Source: Pseudidiomarina gelatinasegens | GTDB lineage: Bacteria; Pseudomonadota; Gammaproteobacteria; Enterobacterales; Alteromonadaceae | DNA: 64,000 nt | Assembly: GCF_004025325.1 (NCBI RefSeq) | Contig: NZ_RSFE01000005.1 | Location: 124,001 to 188,000 of the forward strand | Direction of reading: 5' to 3' | Shown: positions 8,290-16,130 of the stretch, one piece after another | Numbering within the stretch: position 1 is the first letter of the stretch | Layout of the letters: each line of letters begins with the position of its first letter | The notes under the pieces: generated by a model | The model's database searches: none | Seen by the model: only the letters and a program-made list of their open reading frames with translations | Told to the model about the DNA's origin: nothing | Translations under genes and position numbers: made by a program

Positions 8290-10620
8290 TTAAAAGCTAA
8301 ATTCCAGCCGTATGCGTGCGTGTCGCGGTTCTACTGGAAATGCCAGCGTTGAACCAAAATAGCCGCCTTCGAAAACCGGCGACCAATTGTCTTGATCGGT
8401 TAGGTTTAACACTTCAAGACGCGCATTAAACGCCGATGTTACCTGCCAACTCAGGTTCATGTTCACCAGGTGTTGGTCACGAATCATAACCGTTTGTAAA
8501 TAATCCAGCGGATACGCTTTTGTATAGGAGATATCACCCCCTAATTGCCATTGGCTGGTGAAATTCCACCCCCAAGCGGCCGACAGCTGTACCGGAGGAA
8601 TACCCTGCACTCGCTGATTTGATGGTGCGAATGCAGCAAAGTTCGGTGCGCCAACCCCTGTTCCTTCAATAATATCAGGTCGCGAATTGTCGAACGCGTC
8701 AGCAACTTGACGGCTGTCTTGAAATGCTGCTGAGTTGTCAAAACGCGCATCAATATAGGTTGCTGCCAGAGTCATCCAGTAACCTGCTTCGTGCCGATAG
8801 TTCCATTGTGCTTCAACACCGCGAGTAAGAATACCTGAGTTTGAACCATCGCGGTTACGCAGACTGCGCGTTTGCTCAAATACCGCTGCATCAGCATACC
8901 AGCGTTCGCCTTCAGGCTGGTATTTCATACCCACTTCATACAAGGTGTTTTCGGTCGCAAAATTCTGCGAATCAATTTCTCCCGCAACATTCAAAACGTG
9001 TCCACCGGCCATCGAGTTCGAGGTGGAATCGCTCCAATACGTTGTTGCATAAACGTTCATGTTCGGCGTTAGCGCAACGCGTGTGTCTGCATGCCACGCA
9101 AATAACCAATCCTGATGCGTATCTGCCGCAGGTGTGAACCCCACGGGGGCTATCGGATCTCGCGCTGATACGTCATAAAAATCCGCGCGCGCACCAAGCC
9201 GCGACGACCAGGTATCGCTAAACACGAACTCCTGCTGAGCGAATACACCAAGCTGTGTACTGTTCGAGTTGGTCGTATCCGATAGATTGAAGTCGCCGAC
9301 ACCGTCGCCATCACGATCATACTGAGCGCCAGGCGAAACAAACAGGCCAGGCCGCAGCGCTACCAACCGTGCTTGTTGCGCTTCGGTGAGCGGAATTCGA
9401 CGCGCCTCTAAACCTGCGGTTAGGTCGATAGGTAAGTCAGCCTCAGTAGTAAACTGGCTGTATCCGAGTACATCGTTAATGCGTACATTTGCACCGAGCG
9501 TTGTACCTTGCTGCCAGTGAAGTTCCAACCTGTTTTCAAAGGTTTCAGCGCCATCAATAATCTCAACGAAACTATTTTGATTGATGCCGTCACGGTTAAG
9601 GTGCTGGTAGTAGGTTCTGTTGACTAACGTCACATCGTTATTCAACTGGCGCGAATAGGTCGAGTGCAGCAACCATGTTGTTGCGGTATTTGTATCGAGC
9701 GGATCAGTTAGCACTTGTGAGCGCGGAATTCGTACTTGCCCGGTTGGGCTGATTACTGCAAACGCACCCGGCACTTCTGAGTTATTCGGTTGCACACCTA
9801 TACCGGTAATGTACAGGTTATCGTCAATTAATGCTTGCGTGGGCCGGTTGATACCCGCGTTATCTGTCCATTGCGCGTCATAGTATTCCAGGCTAACGGC
9901 CCAATCCGTTTGGGCATTAGGCTGATAACGATACGCAACAACAACACTATCGCTGCGCAGGCCGCTGTAGTCATAGAAGCTCCCCTCATCGACATATTCC
10001 GCGCTAACCCGAAGAGCTTGTTGATTCGGTGCAATGACCCAGTTTTGATCAACCTGTAACCGATGTTGCTGCCATTCGCCAATGCGACCGATAAGTTTTG
10101 TAGTTGCTTCATCAGTGTGCGCCTGTTTCGGCTGCAAATCGACAAAACCACCAACGCGCTGCGTGGTTCCCAACATGATCGGTGGCGCTCCACGAGCAAC
10201 CACGATACGCTCAACACCATTTAACGACAGCGGCACACCCAATCCGTTATTACCAGCCTGCCGCCGCATGCCCGCTTGAAATAACTCACCCAATTGGCCA
10301 CGAATACTTGGTAACGAAGGGGTGCCAAATCCACTCGGTGCGTAAGCACTCGGTGCAAACCGCGCAATATCATGCAAGTCGTCGATTGCGGTTTCTTGCA
10401 TCAACGACTCATCAATAACCGTAACGCCACGGGTAATGTCATGTACTGCATCGGACAAGCCAAAAATTCCTGACACAGGCTGCTCATGGGGCATGACCGT
10501 TTCATTGGCTGTACCAATAACATCAATCACTTCTATCCGCTGTTCGCCAGATTGTTGTTGTATTTCCTCTTGCGCAACGACAGTAAGCGGCACAAGCGCC
10601 AACCAAACTAGTGCTTTCAT
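8290..10620 (-). CDS. TonB-dependent outer membrane receptor
   Basis: 776 aa with a signal peptide (MKALVWLALVPLTVVAQ), a possible TonB box in the IEVIDVIGT stretch, a plug domain (LHDIARFAPSAY, VERIVVARGAPP) and a long beta-barrel region ending in the aromatic LEFSF typical of outer-membrane barrels. The ATG at 10618-10620 is chosen over an in-frame TTG at 10635 because AAGGGA lies 6-7 bp before it and the signal peptide starts cleanly. TonB receptors import iron complexes, B12, sugars or other scarce ligands. It is the first gene of the operon that also encodes the YnjBCD-type importer, so the two may carry one ligand across both membranes. Ligand unknown. Confidence 0.9.
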   Translation of the reverse strand: MKALVWLALVPLTVVAQEEIQQQSGEQRIEVIDVIGTANETVMPHEQPVSGIFGLSDAVHDITRGVTVIDESLMQETAIDDLHDIARFAPSAYAPSGFGTPSLPSIRGQLGELFQAGMRRQAGNNGLGVPLSLNGVERIVVARGAPPIMLGTTQRVGGFVDLQPKQAHTDEATTKLIGRIGEWQQHRLQVDQNWVIAPNQQALRVSAEYVDEGSFYDYSGLRSDSVVVAYRYQPNAQTDWAVSLEYYDAQWTDNAGINRPTQALIDDNLYITGIGVQPNNSEVPGAFAVISPTGQVRIPRSQVLTDPLDTNTATTWLLHSTYSRQLNNDVTLVNRTYYQHLNRDGINQNSFVEIIDGAETFENRLELHWQQGTTLGANVRINDVLGYSQFTTEADLPIDLTAGLEARRIPLTEAQQARLVALRPGLFVSPGAQYDRDGDGVGDFNLSDTTNSNSTQLGVFAQQEFVFSDTWSSRLGARADFYDVSARDPIAPVGFTPAADTHQDWLFAWHADTRVALTPNMNVYATTYWSDSTSNSMAGGHVLNVAGEIDSQNFATENTLYEVGMKYQPEGERWYADAAVFEQTRSLRNRDGSNSGILTRGVEAQWNYRHEAGYWMTLAATYIDARFDNSAAFQDSRQVADAFDNSRPDIIEGTGVGAPNFAAFAPSNQRVQGIPPVQLSAAWGWNFTSQWQLGGDISYTKAYPLDYLQTVMIRDQHLVNMNLSWQVTSAFNARLEVLNLTDQDNWSPVFEGGYFGSTLAFPVEPRHARIRLEFSF

Positions 10621-10663
10621 TCGTATCCCTTTCAATCGATATAACTACACGCATTCACAAACG

Positions 10664-10689
10664 AAAAAAGCCGCCAGCAAGCTGGCGGC
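10664..10689 (-). terminator. Rho-independent terminator after the DUF1499 gene
   Basis: A perfect 9-bp stem (GCCGCCAGC at 10670-10678 pairing with GCTGGCGGC at 10681-10689) is followed on the minus strand by six T residues (A run at 10664-10669). It lies just downstream of the gene ending at 10704 and upstream of the TonB receptor start, so it separates the two transcription units. Confidence 0.85.
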
Positions 10690-10703
10690 TTCTTGAACAC
10701 CCA

Positions 10704-11417
10704 TTATTTATCTAAACGGGCTAAAAACTCGCGAATACGATCAGCATTTTTACCCACATCGCTGCGCCCTACGCGCGACTTGCTGCGAATGTCTAGCTGG
10801 GTTTCACCAGCCTGAACGCGAATGCGAATCACCACATCATCCTTAAAGCCAAACCACGTGGTTGTATCCGTTGCTTCAATACGACCTTCATCACGATCGC
10901 CAGCAACAAGCTCCCAACCCATATCTTTCACAGCCGCTAGAGCTTTGTCATAAAGCTCCTCTGTGGCAAGGTCTGTGCGATACGTTTCAAGGTCCGGGTA
11001 AGCTTTAAGTTGTTGCTCGGCAGTTTCAGGTCCAGCGTATTCAACTGGATTTGGAGCGTCCGCCCGCAGCGAAGCAATGGCAACAAACTCCGGTGGGTTC
11101 TCAGTATCGGTTGTAATGTCATGGATTGGCGGAACGCTGCGCGCCTGCTGCAACTGGCTGTACGGCATCCAAACCGCCACTGCTGCAGTAATGAGTGCAA
11201 TAATCGACAAGGTTGCGCGAGTTCCTTTGGGACGCTGCCACACTAGCCATACAATCAGCAATACGCCCGCACCAATTCCAATGTATGCAGCCCAACGTAG
11301 TAACAAAAATGCTGTGCCTAGTTCGAGCACTTCAAAACGGTACAACGGCCCTGCGACAAGCAGTAGTAAAAGGGACAGAATGCCAAGGGCAATCAGTAGG
11401 TCATTAATTTTTTTCAT
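10704..11417 (-). CDS. DUF1499 family membrane-anchored protein
   Basis: 237 aa. Three hydrophobic segments occupy roughly residues 8-25, 35-60 and 68-85. They are followed by a soluble DUF1499 domain (about 105-237) with the family pattern around GRIEATDTTTWFGFKDD and the basic end SKSRVGRSDVGKNADRI. The function of DUF1499 is not established. The ATG at 11415-11417 starts the first membrane helix. The gene appears to be a single unit, bracketed by the terminator of the OmpA lipoprotein gene upstream and its own terminator downstream. Confidence 0.8.
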   Translation of the reverse strand: MKKINDLLIALGILSLLLLLVAGPLYRFEVLELGTAFLLLRWAAYIGIGAGVLLIVWLVWQRPKGTRATLSIIALITAAVAVWMPYSQLQQARSVPPIHDITTDTENPPEFVAIASLRADAPNPVEYAGPETAEQQLKAYPDLETYRTDLATEELYDKALAAVKDMGWELVAGDRDEGRIEATDTTTWFGFKDDVVIRIRVQAGETQLDIRSKSRVGRSDVGKNADRIREFLARLDK

Positions 11418-11502
11418 AGTTATAAACGCCTAGTTAGTCGACTGGATCAGTTAGTTTAGACTATAGCTACGAAAACAAAGCGTAGCGAGATCTATCACCA
11501 AC

Positions 11503-11529
11503 AAAAAAGCCCGCCTAAAAAGGCGGGCT
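11503..11529 (-). terminator. Rho-independent terminator after the OmpA-lipoprotein gene
   Basis: A 9-bp stem (AGCCCGCCT at 11508-11516 with AGGCGGGCT at 11521-11529) and an AAAA loop, followed on the minus strand by a T run (A run 11503-11508). It sits 24 bp after the end of the gene at 11553. Confidence 0.87.
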
Positions 11530-11552
11530 TCTACTTTTATTTCGTATAACGA

Positions 11553-12179
11553 TTACGCTTCGTTCGGCACAATTCGCAATTCAACGCGTCGGTTCTGCTG
11601 ACGCCCGCCCGCTGTGCTATTGTCAGCTACCGGCATCGTTTCACCATAACCTATGGTTGTTACGCGGCGTTGGTCGACACCGTTGCCTACCAAATGGTTA
11701 CGTACCGACAGAGCCCGTGTTTCTGACAAGCGCTGGTTATAATCAGCAGCGCCTGTGCTATCGGTATGGCCTTCAACTAACATCGTTGTTTTCTCATACC
11801 GGTTCAACACTTTCGCCACATCAATAAGCACTGGGTCAAAACTTTGCGCAATACTGGCGCTATCTGTCGCGAACGTTACGTTACTTGGTAATTGCAAGCG
11901 AATATTGTCGCCGTCACGAATAACTTCAACGCCACTACCGGCAAGCTCTTCACGAAACTCTTCTTCTTGCTTGTCCATGTAAGCACCAATCGCACCACCG
12001 GCTATGGCGCCAGCTACAGCACCCCAAACATAACGACTTTTGTCATGATCGCCAGTACCTTTGCCAATTACAGCGCCAGCAATGGCACCAATGGTTGCGC
12101 CTTTTTGGGCATTACTCATGCTTTCACAGCCTACTAAAACAAGCGAAGACACTGCGACTGCTAAGACTAATTTTTTCAT
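11553..12179 (-). CDS. OmpA-family lipoprotein with glycine-zipper domain, YiaD-like
   Basis: 208 aa. The lipoprotein signal ends at the lipobox LVGC (Cys at about residue 18). A glycine-rich zipper region follows (GAIAGAVIGKGTG, GAVAGAIAGGAIG). The C-terminal OmpA-like peptidoglycan-binding domain (about 95-205) has the VEGHTDSTG and RVELRI motifs; the usual NxxLSxxRA motif reads NQRLSETRA. The protein should be anchored in the outer membrane and grip the cell wall, like E. coli YiaD. GGACATTTAGCATT precedes the ATG. It has its own terminator. Confidence 0.9.
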   Translation of the reverse strand: MKKLVLAVAVSSLVLVGCESMSNAQKGATIGAIAGAVIGKGTGDHDKSRYVWGAVAGAIAGGAIGAYMDKQEEEFREELAGSGVEVIRDGDNIRLQLPSNVTFATDSASIAQSFDPVLIDVAKVLNRYEKTTMLVEGHTDSTGAADYNQRLSETRALSVRNHLVGNGVDQRRVTTIGYGETMPVADNSTAGGRQQNRRVELRIVPNEA

Positions 12180-12278
12180 AATGCTAAATGTCCTTTTCTA
12201 CTCAATGATAGATAAAATTTAGCACAGTAAAGATTCGCTGCGCTGCAGTTTGCGCCAATTTAACTTTCGAAAAACCGA

Positions 12279-12758
12279 CTATTTCTGGTTTCGAACAAAA
12301 AACGCGACGACAGCCGATGTAATAACACCCATAGCAACAGCTCCGATAACAGCCTGCATCATGTAACTTTGTAGCGAGAAATAATCTAATGCCTGCGCCT
12401 CAGTCATGTTGCCACTGCGTACTGCAAACTCGACCATATTGGTAAAGAAGTGAGGAGACACTACGGTATGCGCCAACCACTGCGTTAGCGGTGATAAAAT
12501 AGCAACCACAACGGTTATTCCCACGCCACTCATAAAACCCTGTTTCCAGGTCATATTACCGTTTAATTCTTTATCGCGTTTTTGGCGAAGGGCAAATACA
12601 TACACGGCAATGGCAACAACAGCGAACAGGTTCGTCCACACCATGTGGTATTCAATGTAGGTGCTATGCAAGCCAACAAGGCGCTCAACAAGCAACCAAA
12701 GCAACATCGCCACGCTGAAAATAAATCCCCAGCGGATCTCAAGTTTATAATTATTCAT
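12279..12758 (-). CDS. DUF4199 family membrane protein
   Basis: 159 aa with about four hydrophobic helices (residues roughly 10-28, 38-58, 72-95 and 130-153) and the MTWKQGFMSGVGIT stretch typical of DUF4199 proteins. The ATG at 12756-12758 follows AAGGTGCTTG and is preferred to a TTG one codon upstream. It lies 30 bp downstream of fliA on the same strand, so it may be read through from the flagellar operon, but nothing in the protein points to motility. Function unknown. Confidence 0.75.
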   Translation of the reverse strand: MNNYKLEIRWGFIFSVAMLLWLLVERLVGLHSTYIEYHMVWTNLFAVVAIAVYVFALRQKRDKELNGNMTWKQGFMSGVGITVVVAILSPLTQWLAHTVVSPHFFTNMVEFAVRSGNMTEAQALDYFSLQSYMMQAVIGAVAMGVITSAVVAFFVRNQK

Positions 12759-12788
12759 CAAGCACCTTCTTAGTACTTTGTCGGATGG

Positions 12789-13487
12789 TTACGCGGCAAC
12801 TCGAGAACGAATACGTTTAATCGCTTGGCTATGCAGTTGCGACACCCGTGATTCAGTTACATCCAGTACTGCGCCGATCTCTTTGAGGTTTAACTCTTCT
12901 TGATAATAGAGCGTCATGACTAATTTTTCACGCTCGGGAAGGGAATCAATTGCATCCATGAGCAAAAGTTTAAGCTGCGCTGCACCAATTTGTGCTTCGG
13001 GCTCAGCTTCTTCAGCATCATTTGACTCAGCGCCCGGGCTTTCGCCGACAACTTCGTCATAGGACAATATAAGGCCATTATTGGTATCTAGCAACAGCTG
13101 ATGATAGTCGCCAAGCTCCATACCCAGTTCCGCGGCAATCTCGCGCTCTTCCGGCATGCGGCCAAGCTGTTGCTCTAAACGACGAATGCTTTGCTCCAAT
13201 TCACGCCCACTGCGACGCACACTTCGAGGAAGCCAGTCACGGCTGCGGAGTTCATCAATCATGGCACCCCGAATTCGTTGATGCGCATAGGTTGAAAAAG
13301 CCACGCCAGATTCTGGGTCAAACCGATCAACACAGCCCAGTAAACCTTCAACACCTGCTTGAATCAAATCATCGACATCCACGCCAGCAGGTAGCTTTAC
13401 TTTTAAGTTAAAAGCCTGCCGCCGAACCAGTGGATAATACTGTTCGATTAAGCTGTTCTTGTTGATTTTACCTTCCGCTGTATACAT
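12789..13487 (-). CDS. fliA: RNA polymerase sigma factor FliA (sigma-28)
   Basis: 232 aa, the usual FliA length. Region 2 motifs are clear (DDLIQAGVEGLLGCVDRFDP, then FSTYAHQRIRGAMIDELRS), followed by region 3 (PRSVRR) and a region 4 helix-turn-helix (LNLKEIGAVLDVTESRVSQLHSQA). It directs polymerase to late flagellar promoters; seven matching TAAA-N15-GCCGATAA sites occur in this window. FlgM (50885) should inhibit it until the hook is complete. It is the last flagellar gene of the flhB-flhA-flhF run, 5 bp after the FlhG-like gene. Confidence 0.96.
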   Translation of the reverse strand: MYTAEGKINKNSLIEQYYPLVRRQAFNLKVKLPAGVDVDDLIQAGVEGLLGCVDRFDPESGVAFSTYAHQRIRGAMIDELRSRDWLPRSVRRSGRELEQSIRRLEQQLGRMPEEREIAAELGMELGDYHQLLLDTNNGLILSYDEVVGESPGAESNDAEEAEPEAQIGAAQLKLLLMDAIDSLPEREKLVMTLYYQEELNLKEIGAVLDVTESRVSQLHSQAIKRIRSRVAA

Positions 13488-13492
13488 AGTTT

Positions 13493-13987
13493 TCAGCCTG
13501 AAAATACCAAAACATCAATGTCTAAATAAGCCTGCGCCACGTGTTGGATATTATTCAATAAACCTTTACGTGACGTTATGGGTGGGTGTAATGCAATGAC
13601 ACGCTTTGGCCCACCGGCTTGTTTAATGGTTTTAAGTGCGTCATAGGCGCGTTTAAAACTGTTTATATCGTTGTCAATCCAGACAGCCCAACGAGGGTAA
13701 GTACTTACCAACTTATCCATGTTTGGATAATCGGACGCAACCGGAATAACCCGCCACCGCGCCGGATCACCAACCCATTTTTTACCTTGCTCGGCCCATC
13801 GGTGAAAAACAGTAACGGCTTGCAGTGCTTGTTCCTGGGTGAGAGTGTTTAATCCTAACACCACAACTTGCTCAACGTCAGCTTGTTGCTGATCGGTCGA
13901 TGCAGGTTGGGTCACTGTTTCCGTTACGGTATCACCGTCATTACGTTTCGCGGCCCACTGCCGTAAGCTCGCTGCTTGATCACTCAT
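13493..13987 (-). CDS. FlhG-slot protein without P-loop (possible FlhG remnant)
   Basis: 164 aa, located exactly where flhG lies between flhF and fliA in other genomes, overlapping flhF by 8 bp (ATGAGTGA). FlhG is normally a MinD-like ATPase of about 270-300 aa with an N-terminal Walker motif. This protein has no KGGVGKT-type motif and is little over half that length. Its C-terminal part (NSFKRAYDALKTIKQ, then KRVIALHPP and a final NIQHVAQAYLDIDVLVF) loosely resembles the late helices and strands of FlhG/MinD. I infer a shortened, non-ATPase relative, but an unrelated protein in the same slot is possible. The N-terminal 40 residues are polar and probably flexible. Confidence 0.6.
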   Translation of the reverse strand: MSDQAASLRQWAAKRNDGDTVTETVTQPASTDQQQADVEQVVVLGLNTLTQEQALQAVTVFHRWAEQGKKWVGDPARWRVIPVASDYPNMDKLVSTYPRWAVWIDNDINSFKRAYDALKTIKQAGGPKRVIALHPPITSRKGLLNNIQHVAQAYLDIDVLVFSG

Positions 13988-16130
13988 GATTAACTTCTTG
14001 TGCCTCTACATCGCGGCCAGCAGCCACCAAAGACTCATAGGCCTTAACAACATGCAAAATAGCAGGTACCAATTTATCACCCTGCACGCGGCCACGCTTA
14101 CCACTTAAGCTCAGCAAGTCGCCACGTAACCCAGCAAAATTCGCTGCCCCCTGATATTCAACATGCATGGCTATCGCCGCTAAAGCCGCGGCTAAACCTA
14201 AATGGTATTGTTCCATCGCCGCGCTATCTGATTGCGGTTTTAGCTGCTCAGCAAGACCGCGCCAAGCCAATCGCGTTAACCGCGCGTATTCTTCAGTTTG
14301 CAACATCATGCGTGCACGCTCGCTAACTTGCTCTGCGGTGCAATGCTCGTCAACCAGCCAATAGCGTCGCTGAACCGGATTTTTCCCCGTTCCGCCATGC
14401 AGTTCGCCAGCAATGACCTGATATATCTGTTCGCTTTTATCCGACTGGGCAGCCGCAATGGTTAGTTCAAGCCGGCGCCGTTCACCACGATAATTTATCG
14501 TATGTTTAGCGAGTGGGATACCATGTACTTTGATCAGCTCACTCACGCTATAAGTGCGCCCATTCGCGTGCATCCTATGATTCACGTTCAATGTCGCCAA
14601 CCAGCCGGTTTGATGCTCACTAAAAATATCTAACAGTGTGGTTTCTGGTAAATAATCAAACAATTGCACGGGTGCGAACGCCATGTCCGGCAATATTGGC
14701 ATATCTCGGTTCTGCAAAACCGGTGGCAACAGCGGCAAACCCTTTCTATTTAAGCCCAAATGCGGTGTTAAATGCCGCCAACCTTGCAGTGGCTGTGGCG
14801 CTGCCCAACGAATCACGTCCAGTTGGTCAGGAAAAGCCGAGGTCTGCCATTGTTTCGGCACTGCTCCTGTTCGCATGGTTTCACTAAACATGTCGAAATG
14901 CGGTATCTGTGCACGCAGTTTCTGCATACTGGCTTGAATTAAATGCCCATGGGTAAACACTTGACTGGGCTCCAACTGATTCCCAGAAGCTTCCCATTCG
15001 CTGGCGGCCAGCATCGATTCGTTCAGTTCAAACGTCAGCGTATCAGCAATGAGTTGCTCAATGTCGGGCACGCGTAAATCTTCAGGTACCTGCTGCCCAT
15101 CGGAAACCGCTTGTACGTGCAAGTGGTGCCGAATCACGGTATCCAACACGCCACCCATGCGTGCCGTTTCATCCAATTTAGTCAGTATACAGTCGCTAAT
15201 CGCGAGCTCACTTTCCTGCGCAATGCGCTTATAAATTCGCGCTACTTCATCCAAGGTTTCTTGTTGTGCCGCAGCATTCAATAGCAACACAATACGTGTC
15301 GCGTCGCGGTACTCCGCACTACCTAACGCAGCAATTTTTTGTGCGAGTCGCTGATCACGTTGGCTCATTCCTACCGTGTCTACCAGTACTAAGCGCTTGC
15401 CCTGCATTTTTTCAGCCAGCGCATCCAAGCTATCGCCGTCCGCCAACGCATGCATTTCAACGTCAAGCAACTCCGCATAAATAGCGAGTTGCTGTTGTGC
15501 ACCAATGCGATAACTGTCGGTGGTCACCAGCAGTAAACTGTCGTTGCCATGCTGCATCACATAGTTGGCGGCCAGTTTCGCCGTGGTTGTGGTTTTACCG
15601 ACGCCTGTCGGCCCCACCAACGCCATAACACCCCGATGCTGCAACAGCTCCCAATCGGCGGGCTGCATATTGGACTGGTGCGCCACGCGCGCCAAAAGTT
15701 GCTGTTGCAACCATTTCAATGCGTCTGCGTAATTTTTGCTCGAATGGTTTAAAGCGCTGGGGAGCAAAGCAACCAATTGACGTGCCAGCTCGTCACTAAA
15801 CCCACCAGCGCGCAGCTGGCGGTATAAACGTTTACGGTTATCATCCTGTACTTTTACACCCTGCTGCTGGCTCAATAATGCGCGCATGTCTTGCACGTCG
15901 CTTAGCAGCTGTTCCGCAACACTCGAGATGTCTGAATTTGACTGTGGCAACTGTGTTTGGGGTGCTTCATCATTATGTAATTGTGCTAAGTCGGCTTCGC
16001 CGATTGCAAACACTTCGGCACCATTAGCCACTTTTCGTGAAGACACGATCACCGCATCCTCACCCAGTGCATCACGCACTTTGCGCATCGCATCTTTATG
16101 GCTGGCTGCGTTAAAGCGCCTTATGGTCAT
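13980..16130 (-). CDS. flhF: Flagellar SRP-type GTPase FlhF with long C-terminal extension
   Basis: 716 aa. The N-terminal basic segment is typical of FlhF (MTIRRFNAAS, AMRKVRDALG, AVIVSSRKV). The NG GTPase domain spans about 90-370: GPTGVGKTT at 173-181, the G3 region DTVG at 251-254 and TKLD at 317-320. FlhF helps place or assemble flagella, usually with FlhG. Polar-type FlhF proteins are mostly about 400-500 aa; here some 340 residues beyond the NG domain have no motif I recognise. The start overlaps the flhA stop (ATGA). The neighbouring FlhG-like gene is also abnormal, so the two may have changed together. Confidence 0.92.
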   Translation of the reverse strand: MTIRRFNAASHKDAMRKVRDALGEDAVIVSSRKVANGAEVFAIGEADLAQLHNDEAPQTQLPQSNSDISSVAEQLLSDVQDMRALLSQQQGVKVQDDNRKRLYRQLRAGGFSDELARQLVALLPSALNHSSKNYADALKWLQQQLLARVAHQSNMQPADWELLQHRGVMALVGPTGVGKTTTTAKLAANYVMQHGNDSLLLVTTDSYRIGAQQQLAIYAELLDVEMHALADGDSLDALAEKMQGKRLVLVDTVGMSQRDQRLAQKIAALGSAEYRDATRIVLLLNAAAQQETLDEVARIYKRIAQESELAISDCILTKLDETARMGGVLDTVIRHHLHVQAVSDGQQVPEDLRVPDIEQLIADTLTFELNESMLAASEWEASGNQLEPSQVFTHGHLIQASMQKLRAQIPHFDMFSETMRTGAVPKQWQTSAFPDQLDVIRWAAPQPLQGWRHLTPHLGLNRKGLPLLPPVLQNRDMPILPDMAFAPVQLFDYLPETTLLDIFSEHQTGWLATLNVNHRMHANGRTYSVSELIKVHGIPLAKHTINYRGERRRLELTIAAAQSDKSEQIYQVIAGELHGGTGKNPVQRRYWLVDEHCTAEQVSERARMMLQTEEYARLTRLAWRGLAEQLKPQSDSAAMEQYHLGLAAALAAIAMHVEYQGAANFAGLRGDLLSLSGKRGRVQGDKLVPAILHVVKAYESLVAAGRDVEAQEVNHE

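Noticed and set aside
13493-13987. Annotating the gene between flhF and fliA as ordinary FlhG
   Set aside because: No Walker A motif and only 164 residues; position alone is not enough.
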